Shown: piece after piece, positions 52,137 through 60,184 of the stretch | How positions within the stretch are numbered: position 1 is the first letter of the stretch | How the letters are laid out: every line of letters begins with the position of its first letter | Assembly (NCBI GenBank): GCA_910578845.1 | Contig: CAJTSL010000001.1 | Location: 32,677 to 96,676 of the forward strand | Direction: 5' to 3' | Source of the DNA: an uncultured Lachnospiraceae bacterium | GTDB taxonomy: Bacteria > Bacillota > Clostridia > Lachnospirales > Lachnospiraceae | DNA length: 64,000 nt | Notes under the pieces: generated by a model | What the model saw: only the letters and a program-made list of their open reading frames with translations | Told to the model about the DNA's origin: nothing | Databases searched by the model: none | Position numbers and translations under genes: made by a program

Positions 52137-53330
52137 TTAGCTGTCTAAGGCGCCTTCTTCACGGTTGTTATATTTGGCGAGAATCTTATGGATTTTCTCC
52201 GTAGGCGTATAGATATTGGACATAGATACATCATGGTTCATGAAATTGATGATGGTAGCGATGAATTTGCTCATATCTGCTTCCTGATAGTATGGCTTCT
52301 CCATGAGTTCCGGAGGCTGATAGCACATGTTGGTCGTAATGATGCGGTCGAAATAACATTTCTCGTATGCTTCATCAAAAGCGCCTAAGCCGTCAGCAAA
52401 TAGGCCGAAGGTACAGCAGATGAATACCCGTTTAGCGTTCATCTTCTTAAGCTGTTTGGCAGTATCAATCATGCTGCCACCAGAAGAGATCATATCATCT
52501 ATGATAATCACGTCTTTACCGTCGATATTGTCACCCAGGAATTCATGTGCGACAATAGGATTCTTACCGTTTACGATAGTCGAATAGTCGCGGCGCTTAT
52601 AAAACATACCGGTATCAACTCCGAGTACGTTGGCGAAATATACGGCTCTGTCAAGAGCGCCTTCGTCCGGACTGATCACAATGGTGTGTTCTTTATTAAT
52701 TATGAGGTCAGTTTCCGTATGGAGCAGCGCCCGCATGAACTGATAATTAGGGGTAAAGTTATCAAAGCCTTTTAACGGGACGGAATTTTGTACTCTAGGG
52801 TCATGGGCGTCAAAGGTAATCAGATTGGATACGCCCATGTTCATCAATTCTTCAATCGCAAAAGCGCAGTCTAGAGATTCCCTGCCGTTTCTTTTATGCT
52901 GTCTGCCTTCGTAGAGATAGGGCATGATGACATTGATGCGGTGTGCCTTTCCGTTGATTGCCGCAATGATTCTTTTTAAATCCTGATAATGGTCATCAGG
53001 GGACATGTGGTTGATGAAACCGTTCATATGATAGGTAATGCTATGGTTACAGACGTCTGTCAGGATAAAAATATCTTTCCCTCTGACAGAATGATTAAGG
53101 ATGGCTTTCCCTTCCCCGCTTCCGAAGCGCGGGCAATCCACCTGTGTCAAATAGTTTTCTTCCATATAACCGAAAAAGGCCGGATCGTTCTTAAAACTGT
53201 TATTCAGATTCTGCCGGAATTCTACCAAATAGCTGTTAATCTTTTGTGCAATGGGCAAAGCTGCTGCCGTTGTGAGAATGTTAACCGGAGCAACAGGCAT
53301 TGCAGTCTTTAGTTGTTCAATATTAGGCAT
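52137..53330 (-). CDS. prs: Ribose-phosphate pyrophosphokinase (long clostridial form)
   Basis: 397 residues on the minus strand; ATG at 53330 has GGAG 6 bases upstream, in preference to a TTG at 53342. The PRPP-binding loop is VIIIDDMISSGGSM, and the N-terminal metal/ATP loop region includes RQHKRNGRESLDCAF and TFDAHDPRVQN. At about 400 residues it is longer than the usual 315-residue enzyme, with extra segments at both ends, as seen in related Clostridia. It makes PRPP from ribose-5-P and ATP. Confidence 0.93.
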   Translation of the reverse strand: MPNIEQLKTAMPVAPVNILTTAAALPIAQKINSYLVEFRQNLNNSFKNDPAFFGYMEENYLTQVDCPRFGSGEGKAILNHSVRGKDIFILTDVCNHSITYHMNGFINHMSPDDHYQDLKRIIAAINGKAHRINVIMPYLYEGRQHKRNGRESLDCAFAIEELMNMGVSNLITFDAHDPRVQNSVPLKGFDNFTPNYQFMRALLHTETDLIINKEHTIVISPDEGALDRAVYFANVLGVDTGMFYKRRDYSTIVNGKNPIVAHEFLGDNIDGKDVIIIDDMISSGGSMIDTAKQLKKMNAKRVFICCTFGLFADGLGAFDEAYEKCYFDRIITTNMCYQPPELMEKPYYQEADMSKFIATIINFMNHDVSMSNIYTPTEKIHKILAKYNNREEGALDS

Positions 53331-53365
53331 AATATTCTCCAATCTTAAAAATATGTCTCAATTCT

Positions 53366-53394
53366 TTTATAACATTATGCCGTATGGGAGTCAA
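53366..53394 (-). promoter_or_regulatory. Promoter of prs
   Basis: On the minus strand, TTGACT (53394-53389), 17 bases, TATAAA (53371-53366). It is divergent from, and about 60 bases away from, the promoter ahead of the repeat array. Confidence 0.75.
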
Positions 53395-53449
53395 GCAGTT
53401 TATATGATTAATAGGGGAACAAAGTTATGATTACTTTTGTGTATGCGTG

Positions 53450-53458
53450 TGGTATAAT
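53450..53458 (+). promoter_or_regulatory. Extended -10 promoter that merges into the first repeat
   Basis: TGGTATAAT is a full extended -10 motif; the -35 region (TTACTT, 53431-53436) is weak. The final AT of the -10 is also the first two bases of repeat copy 1. Transcription would begin near 53465, inside the first hairpin. Confidence 0.6.
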
Positions 53459-53543
53459 AGACGCAAGCTTGGTAGCTTGCGTCATAAGAATTACTACGTA
53501 ATTCTTACTGAAGTCGCCATGGGTTACAGCTTTTGCGGCTATG
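53457..53543 (+). repeat. 87-bp hairpin repeat, copy 1
   Basis: The unit carries three inverted repeats. The first is GACGCAAGCT / AGCTTGCGTC (53460-53469 with 53474-53483, loop TGGT). The second is AAGAATTAC / GTAATTCTT (53486-53494 with 53498-53506). The third is AGTCGC / GCGGCT (53512-53517 with 53535-53540, one G-U pair). Confidence 0.95.
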
Positions 53544-53630
53544 ATAGACGCAAGCTTGGCAGCTTGCGTCATAAGAATTACTACGTAATTCTTACTGAAG
53601 TCGCCATGGGTTACAGCTTTTGCGGCTATG
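53544..53630 (+). repeat. 87-bp hairpin repeat, copy 2
   Basis: Identical to copy 1 except for a single T-to-C change in the first loop (TGGC instead of TGGT). All three stems are intact, and the change avoids them. Confidence 0.95.
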
Positions 53631-53694
53631 ATAGACGCAAGCTTGGTAGCTTGCGTCATAAGAATTACTACGTAATTCTTATTGAAGCCGCCAT
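53631..53694 (+). repeat. Hairpin repeat, copy 3 (truncated to 64 bp)
   Basis: The first two stems are intact. The third stem keeps only its left arm, and the copy differs from copy 1 by C-to-T and T-to-C changes near its end. It stops 13 bases before the AGGAG ribosome site of the DUF512 gene. Confidence 0.93.
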
Positions 53695-53717
53695 AGAAAG
53701 GAACAGGAGAAAAGACA

Positions 53718-55040
53718 ATGCCCCATATACAACATAGTATCAAAGATGTCGGGAAAGGCTCTATTGCCGAGGAAATGGGTATAGTGCCAGGCGATATTCT
53801 GTTACAGATTAATGGCAATGACATTACTGATATTTTTGATTATCAATATTTGGTACAGGATGAATATATAGAAGTGCTGGTACGCAAAAGAGACGGTGAA
53901 GAATGGCTTTTAGAAATTGAGAAAGAGTATGATGAAGATTTGGGCATAGAATTTGAAAACGGCCTGATGGATGATTACCGCTCCTGCCACAATAAATGTA
54001 TTTTCTGTTTCATTGACCAGATGCCGAAAGGGATGCGCAAGACATTATATTTTAAGGATGACGATTCGCGCCTGTCCTTTTTGCAGGGGAATTATGTGAC
54101 GTTAACGAATATGTATGACGATGATATTGACAGGATCATCCGTTATCATTTATCTCCTATTAATATTTCTTTCCAGACGACTAATCCAGAGCTTCGCTGC
54201 ATGATGCTACAGAACCGTTTCGCAGGCAAGGCGCTTGCGCAGGTGCAAAAGCTATATGAGGCAGGCATTGCCATGAATGGACAGATCGTCTTGTGCAAGG
54301 GGATTAATGACGGTGCAGAGTTAGAGCGCACTATAGCGGATTTAACGGAGTATCTGCCGCATTTGGAGAGCGTGTCGGTTGTCCCGGTTGGACTGTCTAA
54401 ATATAGGGAAGGCCTCTATCCGTTAGAGCCTTTTACGAAAGAAGATGCCGTTGCTGTTTTACAATGCATTCATAAATGGCAGGATAAGCTTTATCCAAAA
54501 CACGGTCTGCATTTTGTCCATGCGTCCGACGAATGGTATATCCTGGCGGGATGGGAACTGCCAGGTGAAGAACGCTACGATGGCTATCTGCAATTAGAAA
54601 ACGGCGTAGGGATGCTCAGGTTATTGCTGGAAGAATTCGAGGATGCCATGGCAGGAATAGCAGAGATGGACGCCCGGCATGTCCGTCCGGAGGAATTATC
54701 GTTGGTGACAGGGGAACTGGCATATCCTTATATAAAACAAATGGCGGAGAAGCTCATGTTGCGTTTTCCAAGGCTTACCATTCACGTATATGCGATTAAG
54801 AATCATTATTTTGGGGAGCGCATTACAGTGTCAGGGCTTTTGACAGGCCAGGATATGATCATGCAGCTAAAAGGGCAGGCTTTGGGAGAGCGGGTATTGC
54901 TGCCGCAGAATGTGCTGCGCAGTGGCGAGGATTATTTTTTGGATGATATTACGGTGACGGAGATGGAAAAAGCTTTACAAGTGAAGGTAGATATTGTAAA
55001 ATCAAGCGGACATGACTTGGTACAAGCAATAATAGGCTGA
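53718..55040 (+). CDS. DUF512 radical-SAM-like protein with N-terminal PDZ domain
   Basis: 440 residues. Residues 1-75 form a PDZ-like module (GSIAEEMGIVPGDILLQING). The iron-sulfur motif C-x3-C-x2-C is in SCHNKCIFCF, followed by IDQMPKGMRKTLYFKDDDSR, typical of the DUF512 (YtgA-like) family. The C-terminal DUF512 part extends from about residue 270. The function is not established; the gene usually sits just before der, as here. AGGAG lies 7 bases before ATG 53718. Its 5' UTR would consist largely of the hairpin repeats. Confidence 0.92.
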   Translation: MPHIQHSIKDVGKGSIAEEMGIVPGDILLQINGNDITDIFDYQYLVQDEYIEVLVRKRDGEEWLLEIEKEYDEDLGIEFENGLMDDYRSCHNKCIFCFIDQMPKGMRKTLYFKDDDSRLSFLQGNYVTLTNMYDDDIDRIIRYHLSPINISFQTTNPELRCMMLQNRFAGKALAQVQKLYEAGIAMNGQIVLCKGINDGAELERTIADLTEYLPHLESVSVVPVGLSKYREGLYPLEPFTKEDAVAVLQCIHKWQDKLYPKHGLHFVHASDEWYILAGWELPGEERYDGYLQLENGVGMLRLLLEEFEDAMAGIAEMDARHVRPEELSLVTGELAYPYIKQMAEKLMLRFPRLTIHVYAIKNHYFGERITVSGLLTGQDMIMQLKGQALGERVLLPQNVLRSGEDYFLDDITVTEMEKALQVKVDIVKSSGHDLVQAIIG

Positions 55041-55081
55041 GCTTGTAGCGGACGCTACAGCAAGATAGAAATGGAGGTACT

Positions 55082-56422
55082 ATGGCAAAGCGAAGATCCA
55101 TGCCGATCGTGGCGGTGGTAGGAAGGCCGAATGTAGGAAAATCCACACTGTTCAATGCATTGGCAGGAGAAAAAATTTCGATTGTAAAAGATACGCCGGG
55201 AATCACAAGAGATAGGATTTATGCGGATGTTTCCTGGCTGGATATGAACTTTACGTTAATAGACACGGGAGGCATTGAGCCGGAGAGCCATGATATCATC
55301 TTATCGCAGATGCGGGAACAGGCGCAGATTGCCATTGACACTGCGGATGTGATCATATTCATGGTGGACGTGAAACAGGGATTGGTAGATACGGACGCCA
55401 AGGTGGCGGATATGCTTAGGCGTTCCAGGAAGCCGGTTGTGCTTACGGTCAATAAAGTAGACAACTTTCAAAAATACATGCCAGATGTGTATGAATTCTA
55501 CAATCTTGGCATCGGGGAGCCTTTTCCGGTTTCTTCTGTGAACAAACTTGGGTTTGGTGAATTGCTTGATGAAGTGTCTTCTCATTTTGACAAGGAAATG
55601 GCGAAAGAAGAGGAAGAAGACGATAGGGTTAAAGTAGCGATTGTCGGGAAACCGAATGTTGGAAAGTCTTCTATCATCAATAGACTGATCGGGGAAAACA
55701 GGCTGATTGTTTCAGATATCGCCGGAACGACAAGGGACGCAGTGGATACACAGATCACCCATCAGGGCAAGGAATATGTGTTCATTGATACAGCAGGCCT
55801 TCGGCGCAAAAATAAAATCAAAGAAGAGTTAGAACGCTATATGATCATCCGTACCGTTTCGGCAGTAGAACGCGCAGACATTGCAGTCCTTGTCATTGAT
55901 GCGGTAGAGGGCGTTACAGAGCAGGATGCCAAAATAGCAGGAATTGCGCACGAGCGAGGGAAGGCGATGATTATCGCCGTGAATAAATGGGATGCCATTG
56001 AAAAAGACAACAAGACCGTGAAGCAGTTCACCCAGAAAGTCAAGCAAGTGCTTTCTTTTGCGCCTTATGCAGAGATTACGTTTGTCTCAGCGGTGACGGG
56101 GCAGAGGCTGTTTAAGATGTATGAGCTGATAGATATCGTGAACGAGAACCATGCAATGCGCGTTGCGACAGGCGTCTTAAATGAGATTTTAGCGGAAGCA
56201 GTAGCGTTACAACAGCCTCCGTCAGATAAAGGCAAAAGGCTGCGTTTATATTATATTACGCAAGTCTCGGTGAAACCGCCTACTTTTGTCATTTTTGTGA
56301 ATGATAAGAATCTAATGCACTTTTCTTATACGAGATATATCGAGAACCAGATCAGGGAGGCATTTGGATTCAGAGGTACGCCGCTTAAGTTTATTATAAG
56401 AGAAAGAAGGGAAAATAAATAA
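55082..56422 (+). CDS. der: Ribosome-associated GTPase Der (EngA)
   Basis: 446 residues with two tandem GTPase domains: first G1 GRPNVGKST, second G1 GKPNVGKSS, each with its own DTGG/DTAG and NKxD motifs. The KH-like C-terminal domain follows from about residue 355. It is needed for 50S subunit assembly. Begins 42 bases after the DUF512 gene; plsY follows 1 base after its stop. Confidence 0.98.
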   Translation: MAKRRSMPIVAVVGRPNVGKSTLFNALAGEKISIVKDTPGITRDRIYADVSWLDMNFTLIDTGGIEPESHDIILSQMREQAQIAIDTADVIIFMVDVKQGLVDTDAKVADMLRRSRKPVVLTVNKVDNFQKYMPDVYEFYNLGIGEPFPVSSVNKLGFGELLDEVSSHFDKEMAKEEEEDDRVKVAIVGKPNVGKSSIINRLIGENRLIVSDIAGTTRDAVDTQITHQGKEYVFIDTAGLRRKNKIKEELERYMIIRTVSAVERADIAVLVIDAVEGVTEQDAKIAGIAHERGKAMIIAVNKWDAIEKDNKTVKQFTQKVKQVLSFAPYAEITFVSAVTGQRLFKMYELIDIVNENHAMRVATGVLNEILAEAVALQQPPSDKGKRLRLYYITQVSVKPPTFVIFVNDKNLMHFSYTRYIENQIREAFGFRGTPLKFIIRERRENK

Positions 56423-56423
56423 A

Positions 56424-57074
56424 GTGGAACGGATAATATGTTTGGTGATTGGTTATGTTTTCGGTCTTTTCCAAACAGCCTATATTTATGGAAAGCTGCA
56501 TGGGATCGATATTAGGAATTATGGAAGCGGTAATGCGGGGACGACGAATACCATGCGCGTGCTTGGCACAAAGGCAGGCCTTCTGGTGCTTTTTGGCGAT
56601 ATTATCAAATGTATCCTGGCGATTGTAGTGACGGGGATCCTCTTTGGCAAAAGCCATCCTGAAATGGTCTATCTTTTGAAGCTTTATGCGGCAACAGGCG
56701 CGATCCTTGGACATAATTTTCCGTTCTATCTACAGTTTAAAGGAGGAAAGGGCATAGCGGCCACTGCCGGATTGATACTTTCTTTCCATCCTTATTTTAT
56801 TCCGGTGGGCGTGCTTTTGTTTTTCGGGACTTTCTTTACGACTCATTATGTATCGCTTGGCTCTTTGCTCGTTTATGCCGGCTTTATCATTGAGATCGTC
56901 GTACTTGGGCAGGCGGGGACTTTTGGAATGAGCCAGGCACATTTAATTGAATTGTATGTGATAGCGGCATTCCTGACTGTGATGGCTTATTACAAACATC
57001 GTGAGAACATAGCCCGTTTACTGAAAGGGGAAGAGAGAAAGACCTATCTGACGCATAAGAAAGAAGATAAGTAG
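56424..57074 (+). CDS. plsY: Glycerol-3-phosphate acyltransferase PlsY
   Basis: 216 residues from GTG 56424, which lies just after the der stop. Five transmembrane helices are visible. The family motifs are IRNYGSGNAGTTNTMRVLG, GHNFPFYLQFKGGKGIA and, near the end, HRENIARLLKGEE. It transfers the acyl group from acyl-phosphate (product of PlsX at 17868) to glycerol-3-phosphate. GpsA, encoded next, supplies that substrate. Confidence 0.96.
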   Translation: MERIICLVIGYVFGLFQTAYIYGKLHGIDIRNYGSGNAGTTNTMRVLGTKAGLLVLFGDIIKCILAIVVTGILFGKSHPEMVYLLKLYAATGAILGHNFPFYLQFKGGKGIAATAGLILSFHPYFIPVGVLLFFGTFFTTHYVSLGSLLVYAGFIIEIVVLGQAGTFGMSQAHLIELYVIAAFLTVMAYYKHRENIARLLKGEERKTYLTHKKEDK

Positions 57075-57090
57075 AAGGGAGATAAATGGT

Positions 57091-58116
57091 ATGGCAGATG
57101 TAAGCGTTATCGGCGCAGGAAGCTGGGGGACGGCATTGGCGGTATTGCTCCACCGTAACGGGCATAAAGTCACAGTCTGGTCGATTATGGAGAATGAAAT
57201 TGAGATGCTGCGTACGGAGCATGAGCATAAGGAGAAGCTCCCGGGCGTAAAGCTCCCGGAAGATATGATATTTACAACGGATTTGAAGGCAGCAGTACAG
57301 AATAAAGAAATCTTAGTGCTTGCCGTGCCTTCGCCATATACGAGAAGCACGGCTAAGAGCATGTCGCCTTATGTGGACGGGAAGCAGATTATTGTCAATG
57401 TGGCGAAAGGAATCGAAGAGAATACATTGCTTACGTTGTCAGAGATTATTGAGGAAGAGATACCACAAGCACAGGTGGCGGTATTGTCCGGTCCTTCCCA
57501 CGCAGAAGAAGTAGGGAGGGGAATCCCGACTACGATCGTGGTAGGCGCTAAGAAGAAGAAAACGGCAGAATATTTACAGAATATATTTATGAATGAAGTC
57601 TTCCGCGTATATATCAGCCCGGATGTGCTGGGGATCGAGCTTGGAGCAGCGCTGAAAAATGTTGTGGCGCTGGCGGCAGGGATTGCGGACGGGCTTGGTT
57701 ATGGAGACAATACGAAAGCAGCCTTGATTACGAGAGGCATTACGGAAATTGCAAGGTTAGGGACAGTCATGGGCGGCAGGTGGGAAACATTCAGCGGCCT
57801 GACGGGAATCGGGGATTTGATCGTGACATGTGCTTCCATGCACTCTAGGAACAGGCGCGCCGGCATTCTGATTGGAAAAGGATATTCAATGGAAGAGGCG
57901 ATGGCTGAGGTCAAGATGGTTGTAGAAGGCGTATATTCCGCCAAAGCGGCTATGGGCCTTGCCGAGAAATATCATGTGCAGCTTCCGATCATTGAGCAAG
58001 TCAACGAAGTCTTATTCCAGGGGAAATCGGCAGCGGAAGCAGTCGGCAGCCTGATGCTTCGGGACAAGAAGATTGAAAATCCATTGATACCATGGGAAGA
58101 AAAGGAAGAAGTATAG
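57091..58116 (+). CDS. gpsA: Glycerol-3-phosphate dehydrogenase [NAD(P)+]
   Basis: 341 residues. The Rossmann start is VIGAGSWGTALAVLLHRNGH, and the substrate site is LKNVVALAAGIADGLGYGDN. It makes sn-glycerol-3-phosphate from dihydroxyacetone phosphate for lipid synthesis. The order plsY-gpsA after der is a logical lipid-precursor pair, common in Firmicutes. A bidirectional terminator follows. Confidence 0.97.
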   Translation: MADVSVIGAGSWGTALAVLLHRNGHKVTVWSIMENEIEMLRTEHEHKEKLPGVKLPEDMIFTTDLKAAVQNKEILVLAVPSPYTRSTAKSMSPYVDGKQIIVNVAKGIEENTLLTLSEIIEEEIPQAQVAVLSGPSHAEEVGRGIPTTIVVGAKKKKTAEYLQNIFMNEVFRVYISPDVLGIELGAALKNVVALAAGIADGLGYGDNTKAALITRGITEIARLGTVMGGRWETFSGLTGIGDLIVTCASMHSRNRRAGILIGKGYSMEEAMAEVKMVVEGVYSAKAAMGLAEKYHVQLPIIEQVNEVLFQGKSAAEAVGSLMLRDKKIENPLIPWEEKEEV

Positions 58117-58195
58117 AACGGGTCATTTAGGTAGATTAGTCGGTTGCGGGACATCTGTCTCATGCCACGAGTCTGACCAAAAGGAACAAAATAAG

Positions 58196-58263
58196 AGCCG
58201 ATAGCATATGAATCCATTTCCTGCTGTTGTGGGGAGTAGATTCATCGCTGTCGGCTTTCTTTT
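58196..58263. terminator. Bidirectional terminator between gpsA and metF
   Basis: AGCCGA-T-AGC-AT-ATGAATC (58196-58214) pairs with GATTCAT-C-GCT-G-TCGGCT (58239-58256) around a loop of 24 bases. T-rich sequence lies to the right on the plus strand, and A-rich sequence to the left supplies a T-run on the minus strand. It serves both convergent genes. Confidence 0.85.
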
Positions 58264-58273
58264 CTATATGCTT

Positions 58274-59128
58274 TTATATCTGCGCCATAATCTCAGCCGT
58301 GGTCTTTGGCCTGTTCATCGTATAGATGTGGATGCCGTCTACGCCATGTGCTTTCAGATCCTGGATCTGGCGGATGGCATACTCGATGCCTGCTTTGCGC
58401 ATGTCTTCTTTGTCTTCTCCATGATTGGCGATTAGGTCAGCAAGCTCCTTCGGAATGGAAGATCCTGATAAAGTGACGCTTGTCCCTATTTGCTTTGCAC
58501 TTGTGATCGGCATGATCCCTGCACAGATCGGCACCGTGATGCCTGCTTTTTCGGCGCGCTCCCTGAAACGGTAGAATAAGTCATTGCTAAAGAAAAGCTG
58601 TGTGATGAGGAAGCTTGCGCCTGCATCAACTTTTTCCTTTAAATGCATTAAATCGCTCTCGAAGCTTTCTGCTTCGTAATGCTTCTCCGGGTAACATGCT
58701 CCGGCAAGCTGGAGAGAGGTATTGGCCTTTAGATAGCGTATCATGTCAGTCGCATAGAAAAATTCCCTGCTATTATACTGCTCGTCAGACATGGCTTGCG
58801 GCCTGTCGCCCCGAAGCGCCATTACATGGGTAATCCCTTCTTTCGCCAATAGTTCACAATTATTTTTTAAGTCCTCTTTCTTGAAGCCGACACATGTCAT
58901 ATGGGCAACCGCGTCGATATGTAGCTTTTGCTGGATATAGGATGCGATTTCTATGGTCTTCCCAGCCCTGGAACCGCCTGCGCCATAGGTAGTGCTGATG
59001 AAATCCGGCGCTAGCGCAGCCATAGTGTCCAACTTTTGAAAAACAGCCTGGAATTCTTCTTCGGTCTTGGGAGGAGAGACTTCGAAAGAAACGCATGTTT
59101 TTGTACGTTGCAATAAATCATTTATCAT
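58274..59128 (-). CDS. metF: 5,10-methylenetetrahydrofolate reductase
   Basis: 284 residues on the minus strand, with AAAGGAA ahead of the start at 59128. MetF motifs are SFEVSPPKTEEE, DFISTTYGAGGS, HMTCVGFKKEDL, ALRGDRPQ and FLITQLFFSND. It reduces methylene-THF to methyl-THF for methionine synthesis or, in acetogens, for the methyl branch of the Wood-Ljungdahl pathway. No metV or acetogenic gene is close by, so a role in methionine synthesis is more likely. No SAM riboswitch is visible upstream. Confidence 0.96.
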   Translation of the reverse strand: MINDLLQRTKTCVSFEVSPPKTEEEFQAVFQKLDTMAALAPDFISTTYGAGGSRAGKTIEIASYIQQKLHIDAVAHMTCVGFKKEDLKNNCELLAKEGITHVMALRGDRPQAMSDEQYNSREFFYATDMIRYLKANTSLQLAGACYPEKHYEAESFESDLMHLKEKVDAGASFLITQLFFSNDLFYRFRERAEKAGITVPICAGIMPITSAKQIGTSVTLSGSSIPKELADLIANHGEDKEDMRKAGIEYAIRQIQDLKAHGVDGIHIYTMNRPKTTAEIMAQI

Positions 59129-59344
59129 TTTAATCTAATTCCTTTCTAAAAGAATTTGCTGTAACATATTGCAGTGAAGATATTGCTTTTATGCCTAAAA
59201 TATCGTAACATAAAATGAGATAGAAAGGCAATATAATGTTTGCCATAATACAAATATTTGTCTAGCCGGGAACTGTCTGGGCATAGGCATTGTTGATAGG
59301 GATTGCCAAGAAATTGTCATAAGAAAGAGGAAGGAAATCAGGAG
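59129..59344. other. Divergent intergenic region metF / MoxR with palindromes
   Basis: The 216 bases are AT-rich. GGCAA (59227-59231) and TTGCC (59240-59244) flank TATAAT (59232-59237), and ACAAATATTTGT (59250-59261) is a perfect 12-bp palindrome. On the minus strand, TTGCCT (59244-59239 region reading leftward) and weak -10 sequences are compatible with a metF promoter. A regulator serving both genes is possible. Confidence 0.5.
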
Positions 59345-60166
59345 ATGAGTGGAGAAAAAACAACATTTACAAGCACTTCGCAATATGTAGCATCCAAGGA
59401 ACTGCTCGCAAGCGTAAACGTTGCGGTCGCATTGCAGAAGCCGTTATTGATCAAGGGGGAGCCTGGCACGGGCAAGACAATGCTTGCGCAGGCAGTGGCA
59501 GAGTCACTTGGCAAGAAGCTAGTCATTTGGAATATCAAGTCTACGACGAAAGCGCAGGAAGGCTTGTATGTGTATGATACGATACAAAGGCTTTATGACG
59601 GGCAATTTGGGGAAGAAGGCGTGGATGATATTGCCAGGTATATTAAGCTTGGCAAGTTAGGAGAGGCGTTTGATTCCGATGAACAGGTCGTTTTGCTGAT
59701 TGATGAGATTGATAAGGCAGATTTGGAGTTTCCTAACGACTTATTATGGGAACTGGACCAGATGGAGTTCTATATCCATGAGACGAAGCGCACCGTAAAA
59801 GCGAAACACCGCCCGATTGTGATTATAACCTCCAATGCGGAGAAGGAGCTGCCGGACGCTTTCCTTAGGAGATGTATTTTCCATTACATTGATTTCCCCA
59901 ATGCAGAACTGATGGAAGAGATTGTTAAGACACATTATCCGGATGTGGAAGAGAAGCTGTTAAAAGATGCTATGGATGTATTTTACTGGATTCGTTCCAT
60001 TAAGGACATCCGCAAGAAGCCAAGCACCTCGGAGCTGATTGACTGGATAAACGCGCTACAGATCGGCGGGATTGCCACTGACAGGCTAAGGGAAGAATTG
60101 CCATTTATCGGTGTAGTCGTGAAGAAAGATGAAGATTTGGAAACTTTGAGGCATAGAACGGATTAA
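59345..60166 (+). CDS. MoxR-family AAA+ ATPase
   Basis: 273 residues from ATG 59345. Walker A is KGEPGTGKTMLA and Walker B is VVLLIDEIDKADLEF; sensor 1 follows in IVIITSNAEKELPDAFLRR, with the arginine finger region. MoxR ATPases act as chaperones that insert cofactors or assemble complexes, together with a VWA partner. That partner is encoded 18 bases downstream. An in-frame ATG at 59303 lacks a ribosome site. Confidence 0.93.
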   Translation: MSGEKTTFTSTSQYVASKELLASVNVAVALQKPLLIKGEPGTGKTMLAQAVAESLGKKLVIWNIKSTTKAQEGLYVYDTIQRLYDGQFGEEGVDDIARYIKLGKLGEAFDSDEQVVLLIDEIDKADLEFPNDLLWELDQMEFYIHETKRTVKAKHRPIVIITSNAEKELPDAFLRRCIFHYIDFPNAELMEEIVKTHYPDVEEKLLKDAMDVFYWIRSIKDIRKKPSTSELIDWINALQIGGIATDRLREELPFIGVVVKKDEDLETLRHRTD

Positions 60167-60184
60167 AAAGGGCATGGTAACGAT

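Noticed and set aside
53457..53694. CRISPR array
   Set aside because: Units are directly adjacent, with no unique spacers, and each unit is a set of hairpins longer than a CRISPR repeat.
53447..53737. 96-residue open frame with three repeats of RRKLGSLRHKNYYVIL
   Set aside because: It is an open frame only because the repeat unit is a multiple of three without stops. It has no ribosome site, and the opposite strand is open as well.
53408..53824. 138-residue minus-strand frame through the repeats
   Set aside because: Same cause as the plus-strand frame; it also overlaps the DUF512 gene and the promoter.
58117..59344. SAM riboswitch controlling metF
   Set aside because: Neither the core helices nor the conserved bases of known SAM riboswitches are evident in the 216 bases ahead of metF.
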